Below are positions 57,975 to 64,000 of a stretch of DNA of 64,000 nt, piece by piece. The notes under the pieces were generated by a model. That model made no database searches. It worked only from the letters and a program-made list of their open reading frames with translations, and was not told the origin of the DNA. The stretch is from NCBI GenBank assembly GCA_005408345.1, contig SEMN01000063.1, positions 1,302,001 to 1,366,000 of the forward strand, read 5' to 3'. Both the position numbers and the translations under genes were made by a program. Origin of the DNA: Macquaria australasica (lineage: Eukaryota > Chordata > Actinopteri > Centrarchiformes > Percichthyidae). The first letter of the stretch is position 1, and each line of letters opens with the position of its first letter.

Positions 57975-58039
<65 letters not shown>
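57975..58039. repeat. (TG)32 microsatellite
   Basis: The longest dinucleotide run in the window, 65 bp without interruption. The histidine/threonine and valine/cysteine runs in the overlapping open frames come only from it. Confidence 0.98.
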
Positions 58040-58040
<1 letters not shown>

Positions 58041-60905
58041 CATAGTGAACAAGCCAGGCAGTGGATGAGCTAGGGGGTGAGTGACTGAGGGTGTTGTTCC
58101 ACTACACACACAAGAGCCAACCGCTCGCTGAAGAAATTGGCTGCCTCGATTTTCATGGAAGGGGGAAGAAAGAAAAAAAAAAAAAAAAAAATGCCATTGC
58201 TGGGGGATTCCTGTTAATTGCTTGCACATTCCCCTCTTCCTCTGGCTCTATTAAAGCCAGGCCACCATCTCCCTTTCAAGTCTGCTGTTCTCCACACAGC
58301 CCTCTACTGTATGCTGCTCCAGCCTGCCCGCCATCCGACAGCATTTCTCACTGCTTTTCATTTGTGGTGTCCCCCCACAGAACAGCACGGACACATTTTC
58401 ACCTGAATCGATGTGAGGCAGCGGGAGAGAAAATGCCGGCACAAAGTCTAGTCTACTGTATCTGTCAGGCTGTCCTTGTATGTGTATACTGTGCATGTTC
58501 CATCCTTATGTAAAATGTGGAAATAAGTGATTTGGATTCTGATGTTTTAACTACAACGCTTTCCAGTAGCATACAGAGGATGTGACATTTTAAACGAGAT
58601 AAATCATTTAATTTAATGGCCGTTTTAATCAAATGAGCCATTCAGCTGAGTATTCACACCTTTTTAGTATGTGGGGCCCCAGTGAGAATCAAACCACTAA
58701 CCTCAGCAGTGTCAGTGCCCTGCCTTGCCCTGTTCAGTAGCTGTCTCTTTGCTTAGCTTAGTATCCCGCACCACACTGACAGAATTTAAATTAAGCAACC
58801 TCGGCTACCTACAGTTCCCCAGCTTATCGTCCTACAGTATGTCTCACTGCTAGCAGTCATGTTTAATCCTCCACCTGACACTGGGTGTAGAGGGGTTTGT
58901 GTAGTCTTCTGTCCACTGTATGTCTTGAGCCTTCTCTTTACACTGTAGGTGAGATCTTTTTGCCCTTGTACGTCACTCCGTGTGAACTGTGTGTCTGCAC
59001 CAGTGCTACCTACTATGTCACACTCCTTTACTTTTATTGTACAACACCATATTACACAGACAGACCTTAACAACAGATATTATATGAACGACACTTAACG
59101 TGCTGGAATATGGATGCAATTTTGGTGCTGCAGCATATGGATGATGTAAATTACACCATCACGACATGCGACAAGGACAAAAAGGACATCAGACGCAGTG
59201 TGAAGGAACAGTGCAAAACATCTCTCATGGACAAACCCAGCATTCAACAGCTGTATGAAAACAGCAGCCTGGCTTAAATAACCTCAGTCTGAGCGGGAAG
59301 GAGAAAATGTCTGCAGGACTCATGTACAATGTGATGCAACTTGTTTCTGCAGTTCAGAATGTGTCGTGTTTGAATTCTGTGGGTCATACATAAGACATGT
59401 GCGTCTGCTCGCTCATGCGCGTGTGTCAGTGAGATTATAATTAAGTGTGTATGCCAACGACCTGCTATACATATTGCCACACTTTATTTAGCACATTGAT
59501 ATTTCTGCTCAGGCACATGGAAAGGGAAGCATTACAATCAAGGTGTGGGAATTCATCAACACGGGCATCCACAGACATCTTGGAATAATTACTATGTTGG
59601 GGGGGGCGGGGGGGGTGTACATATCGAGAGGAGGGGAGCAGCAGAGCGCCATGTCTACCACTCTGTTGTGTTCTGTTTGTTGGTTTTAAATTAAATTCAC
59701 TGCAAAGGAGAAAGTACTCTGCACAGTACAAATTGTTCTGTGCTGGCAACACTGTGCAGCCTTAGCAGACCATACAAGAGCAATATTAAATAGGAACTGA
59801 AAGAAATACCTCGCCTGTGCACAGTACTGCTTCCTGTGCTGTAACCTGTAGAGTAAGCTTTAATCTGCAGTGAACGGGTGTGTACATGCTAGAGGGTGGC
59901 GGTAAACTGCAGCCTAATTACACAACAGCAAACCAGAGCGGCATGTCATGACCAAAGACTGGAGAGGACCACCAACACTGTGTGTGTGTTTTATTTTCTA
60001 AACATCTGCATGTATGTGTGTTTACGTGTATAAAAGTAGCAACATTTGTGTGTGCATATGCTGCGTAAGAGATTATGTGCATGCTCATATCTGTGTGCAT
60101 GTATTCTTGCGTCTGCTTGACTCAGCGAATGCCCCTCTACTTTAAATCTAGAGACAATGGCAGCCGGCACTCTGCTTTATTTCCAAGTTAAAAGCATCTG
60201 TTGTATTTTGAATGAGATAAAGACGTGACCTCTTTGTGAAGTCATATTAAAGTGGATCAAATCTACACTAAAGGGCCCCTAACATCAGTTTCTCATCATC
60301 CACTTTCGCCCACTGAAAACCGCTTGAATAAATTCAAACATGTTATCTGCTGCTAAAAACAACTACAAAAAACAACTGTCGAGAAACAATTGCTATACAT
60401 CCAATTTTGTGAATAAAAAGGACCTCCCCATTAATTGTCAATGATACTTTCTGCCTTTATAATCAGGGTTAAAAATAACTAGTAGATAACTAGTAGCTAG
60501 ATTCAGTCTAACTTGATTTATGATTACTGGTTGTTCTTCTAGGATGCAGCAAACTAGTATTTAAACCCCATTTTATCTGACCGTTAAAAAAAGAAGACAA
60601 AACAGTTTAGCTTTCATCCTTACAATAATGGATGCTTTTTATACTGCTGCTTAAAGCAATGAAGACATGCGGAATTAAAAGGGTTGCAAAAGTAACACGT
60701 TAAATACCATGTTGAAACTACAGGGCTAATTTTGTACATGGTGCTAAATAGGGACAGGCTGCTTAAATAGCTTGTAAATTCCACATTAGGGTGTAATTCA
60801 GAATAGATTTTAGTAATTCCCAAACCCTTCACGTTGCATGTTCTGCCCACTGTGAAGACCAAAATACGATGGACATGTCGTGGAAAAAGAAGTCTCACTC
60901 TGAAA

Positions 60906-60915
60906 TCTCGCGAGA
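60906..60915. promoter_or_regulatory. TCTCGCGAGA palindromic promoter-type element
   Basis: A perfect 10-bp TCTCGCGAGA palindrome. In vertebrates this motif is enriched near transcription start sites, often of bidirectional housekeeping promoters. It is immediately followed on the plus strand by AG|gtgagt, a near-consensus donor. The site is one CpG-rich word in an otherwise CpG-poor stretch, so it may instead be part of a repeat. Confidence 0.4.
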
Positions 60916-61479
60916 GGTGAGTTGTTGCAGGAAGACGATGGTGTTTCTGGTTAAACAAACAGGATCTTACTCTTTAACAAAAAGGTTTATCTCTAAAGGG
61001 GATCCTTTCCATAATGTGTCAGACACTTAAAACAACAATCTGAGCCTGTCAGTGGGAAAAACAAGCACTAACTTGGTGATTTTGTTCTTTCTCATAACCT
61101 CCCTTTAGAACTAGGGCCTAATTCATTAAATTAGGATAAGACGAACAGATAACTGTCAAAAATATTTAGCCATATTCTAGTTATACTAATTTGAATTGGT
61201 AAAACAAAAAACAGGAAATTATGTTTAGGAAAGTTATTCAGTCAGTTGTTGCGCTTATATTGCAAATATTTATGAATTTCAACTTTTATTTTTTAATTAA
61301 AAAAAAGATCCAGAAATTCATCAAGTGTTTAAAATATAAATATTTGAAAATATTTGAAAATGAACAAACAAAAATTAATTATACAAAAAAGTATTACTCA
61401 CAAATTTTTCTTTCACTCAAATCCAGTTTCAATCCGTTTCTTTTTTCACAAAAAAGGGTATTTGTTGTTTGTCGTGTAC

Positions 61480-61772
61480 AACTATTTCATTATTGATTAA
61501 TCTGCACATAATTTTTTTGATTAACCGTTTTGTCTATAAAATGTCAGAAAATAGTGAAAAATACTCCCACAGCCCAAGGTGATGGCTTTGAATGTCGTTT
61601 TGTCCGAAAACTCAGTTAACTTAAACTTCAGTTTACTATCAGGCTTGACAAAAAAAAAGTATAAAATATTCCCATTTAAGAAACTGGAACCAGCAAAATG
61701 TTGGCATTTGACGATTATTCTTTTATCAAAATAGTTGCAGATTAATCAGCTAATCACTGCAGCTCTAATAAA
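61480..61772 (+). repeat. AT-rich interspersed repeat family C, copy 8
   Basis: 'tttcattattgattaatctg', 'ttgattaaccgttttgtcta', 'cgttttgtccgaaaactcag', 'gcaaaatgttggcatttgac' and 'ttgcagattaatcagctaat', ending 'cactgcagctcta': a near full-length copy. Confidence 0.8.
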
Positions 61773-62764
61773 GACCATGATCTTGATTCATGCCTCCATG
61801 CTATTTCATTACATAACAATGTGTCTGCATTAGCGGGGACATCCAATGCATCTTACCAGGCGCTCCCAAATTCTCCCTAAGCTGTAGGGAGAGTGTGCGT
61901 GTGCGTTAATCCATGTCACAGACTGTGCACAGGAATAGCGGGGCAGGACACTGACATAAATAGATCTAACGTTTGTGAAAGACACAGCAGTAAAAAGCAG
62001 TGAAAGTAATAGCTTCTTGGCGTGAAGCGCGTTCAAGTGCGCTCAAGTGGATGCGGTATCTTCATGGCCAGAGGCGCAAGGCACACCTGGAGTAACTTTG
62101 AAACTTGGTCAGATGAGGAGAACTATATTGTAATAATTTTATGTGGGTGTGTTAGGGGCTGGTGTCAGTCGTGACCAGTTACATCAGCTCCTTTCGAAGT
62201 ACTTACCAGAGGCCAGACCACTGTTTTCGGAAATAATTTGCACCAAGGGCATGCAAGTGTGAATATACAGCAGTGGACCTCCATCTACTAAAGGGATCAC
62301 AATAAGACAGAGCATGGGTGCACTGTACACAATGAGCTACCAAAATTGTACCAAAATACCAAACAGCTGCATTACAGAGGAAAAATACTGTGTGGAACTG
62401 TGTCTTGGTAAAAAGCTGCTTTGCCAGTGCAGAGCTGCACTTAGTGCCGTTTATCTGCACAGAAATAGAACCCAAAATGTTCTTGCCATTTTCTGACATC
62501 CTCATCATTTGCCATTAACTTTGTCCTTAAAAACATTGAAGACGTAAATGTGGTTTTCCAATATTGAGTACATTACGAAGCATTTTTCCCAAATTAATCA
62601 TACTGTTATGGGTAAAATTCTATTGTTATTATTTATACTACTAATAGCAGCAACAATAGTTGTTGGGGCAATTGCACCTGATTGATGTCAGAGTGAGCAA
62701 ATCCTTCATCACCAAAATACTAAGTGATACAATCCACAGCACAAACAAGACACTTTTCATAGAG

Positions 62765-63400
62765 GGTGACAGTAGCCGTGTTTCCATTCAATTGTCAAGG
62801 CAATTCTAAGCAAACGTTTGAAATGTTGCAAAAAAGAAATGCGAATTAGACGCGTTATCATCAACTGGTTTGGAGCGAATAAACTAGGCTCGTAGCAAAG
62901 CGTAGTTTTGTGTAGTTTAGGCTACACTTTACGCATGGCTGTAATCCGCCAGTAAACAGAGTAGAAGAAGCAGAGCTCACGAACCGGAAACAAAACAAGT
63001 CGCCTTGGCCATCTAACCCATCTACGGGAGAAAAATGGAGAAAGGTCCTCTGGAATTTGTTTCTCTTGGGCAAGTTTGAATTGTTTTAATTATCATGTCA
63101 ACTAGTATTGGTCGTGTTTCATGCTGTCTGGAGACGAAGACAAATTACTGCGGAACGGTTCAGCAGAAACAGGTGATTAGTAATGCGAGTTAAATGTTCG
63201 CTACGTCAGGACTTATTCGGCAAAGCCGTTTCCATATCCCATTTAGCACATTAACTCTTTTCAACAAAGTCAAAAACCACCTCAAGCAAGCGTAAAATTT
63301 TTTTGCGCAATTGAGGAAGTTTTATCAAATTTTGCCATTTCCATACAGCTTTTCTAATATGATACTTGCGCACAAAAATGTTTTTTCAAAATATGTAGGA
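62765..63400. repeat. Possible interspersed repeat with 'gtttccat' phrases
   Basis: 'agccgtgtttccattcaatt' (62770), 'aaagccgtttccatatccca' (63222) and 'ttgccatttccatacagctt' (63343) recur with short AT-rich and gcgca-containing stretches between, a style common to several fish repeats. Boundaries and class are unclear. Confidence 0.35.
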
Positions 63401-64000
63401 AACAACGGCTATTCAGAAACTCAATATACAGTAAATAACCACTAGTGCTCACTGATATCACACAGTATCTGTCTGGAAACTCAGTAATTTATCACCTTGA
63501 CCTTAAATAGATTGTGATTATGATAAAGCTTAATACGTCATTCCAAAAATAGCAGCCTCACACTGACTACACTGCCCGCCTAAATGACAGGAAGTGTTTT
63601 CGTCACACTTTGAGCACTGCAGGTCTGAGTATGTAAAAACAAACACTCTGCTTTAGACACTTCTTAAGCACTGTCTTTTGCCTGTGTAATGTTTTTTTTT
63701 TTTTTCAAAAATACACACTGGTCCATGGTACGGCTGTGTGTGTGTGTTTTATGAATTTAAATATCCAGATAAGAGTGTGTATGCATGTGTGTGCGTGGAA
63801 GAGGGAGAATGGAAAAACAAACAAGAAAGAAGATGGAGTAAGACAGAGATATAAAGACAAACAAGAGAAAGTGTGTGTGTGCATGTGAATGTGTGCGAGT
63901 TGTAATTGCAATGAATGTGTGGCCTTCATCCTGTGTTCCTTGAACTGTGCATGATGAGTGTCTGCGTTGACACATCTACATAATTGTTTTGCGTGTGTAA

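Larger units (their letters stand above)
43881..64000. other. Region upstream of slc4a11 start exon
   Basis: 20 kb with no protein-coding exon I can defend. Part or all is probably the 5' intron, untranslated exon(s) and promoter of slc4a11, because the start exon has an acceptor and so is not the first exon. It contains repeats listed separately, a (CA)n tract at 51263-51287, a (TG)32 tract at 57975-58039, a family C copy at 61480-61772 and a GC-richer patch at 54000-54340. The open frames of 157 codons at 43441-43914 and 47614-48087 lack family motifs and show no codon bias. Confidence 0.6.

Noticed and set aside
57808..58229. Open frames with long His-Thr or Val-Cys runs
   Set aside because: Produced by reading through the (TG)32 microsatellite.

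Overview
The window looks like nuclear DNA of a ray-finned fish, most likely a percomorph teleost. It is AT-rich and almost entirely non-coding. It is full of CA/GT microsatellites, a tRNA-derived SINE, decayed LINE fragments and several short interspersed repeat families of the kind common in percomorph genomes. No bacterial, viral or organellar gene is visible, and there is no CRISPR array, rRNA or free-standing tRNA gene.

One gene explains all the coding sequence I can defend: slc4a11, the SLC4-family membrane transporter, on the minus strand. Twelve coding exons run from the start codon at 43863 leftward to 1556. Every junction is GT-AG and every codon phase fits, so the exons join into one open reading frame of 457 codons plus one base. 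This covers the cytoplasmic N-terminal domain and the first part of the membrane domain, including four or five membrane helices. The remaining roughly half of the protein (later helices and C-terminus) must lie left of position 1. The start exon also carries 17 nt of upstream sequence that stays open in frame, so further 5' exons are expected between 43881 and 64000 or beyond.

Layout: 1-1555 is intron. 1556-10537 holds six exons of the membrane and linker region. 15456-29243 holds four exons of the N-terminal domain. 29244-39348 is a 10-kb intron with a 5'- and 3'-incomplete LINE and paired dispersed repeats. 39349-39465 is an acidic, fast-evolving exon, and 43830-43880 is the start exon. 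From 43881 to the right end there is no firm gene. That part holds copies of an AT-rich interspersed repeat, a foldback element bracketed by a 17-bp direct repeat, a (TG)32 tract, and a few candidate promoter or first-exon signals near 60.8-62.2 kb.

I did not find a clearly new biological system. The points most worth checking are the in-frame 5' extension and candidate upstream exons of slc4a11, a TCTCGCGAGA palindrome abutting a good plus-strand donor at 60.9 kb, the unexplained minus-strand open frames at 37.1-37.7 kb, and the nested repeat structure at 46.06-46.93 kb.
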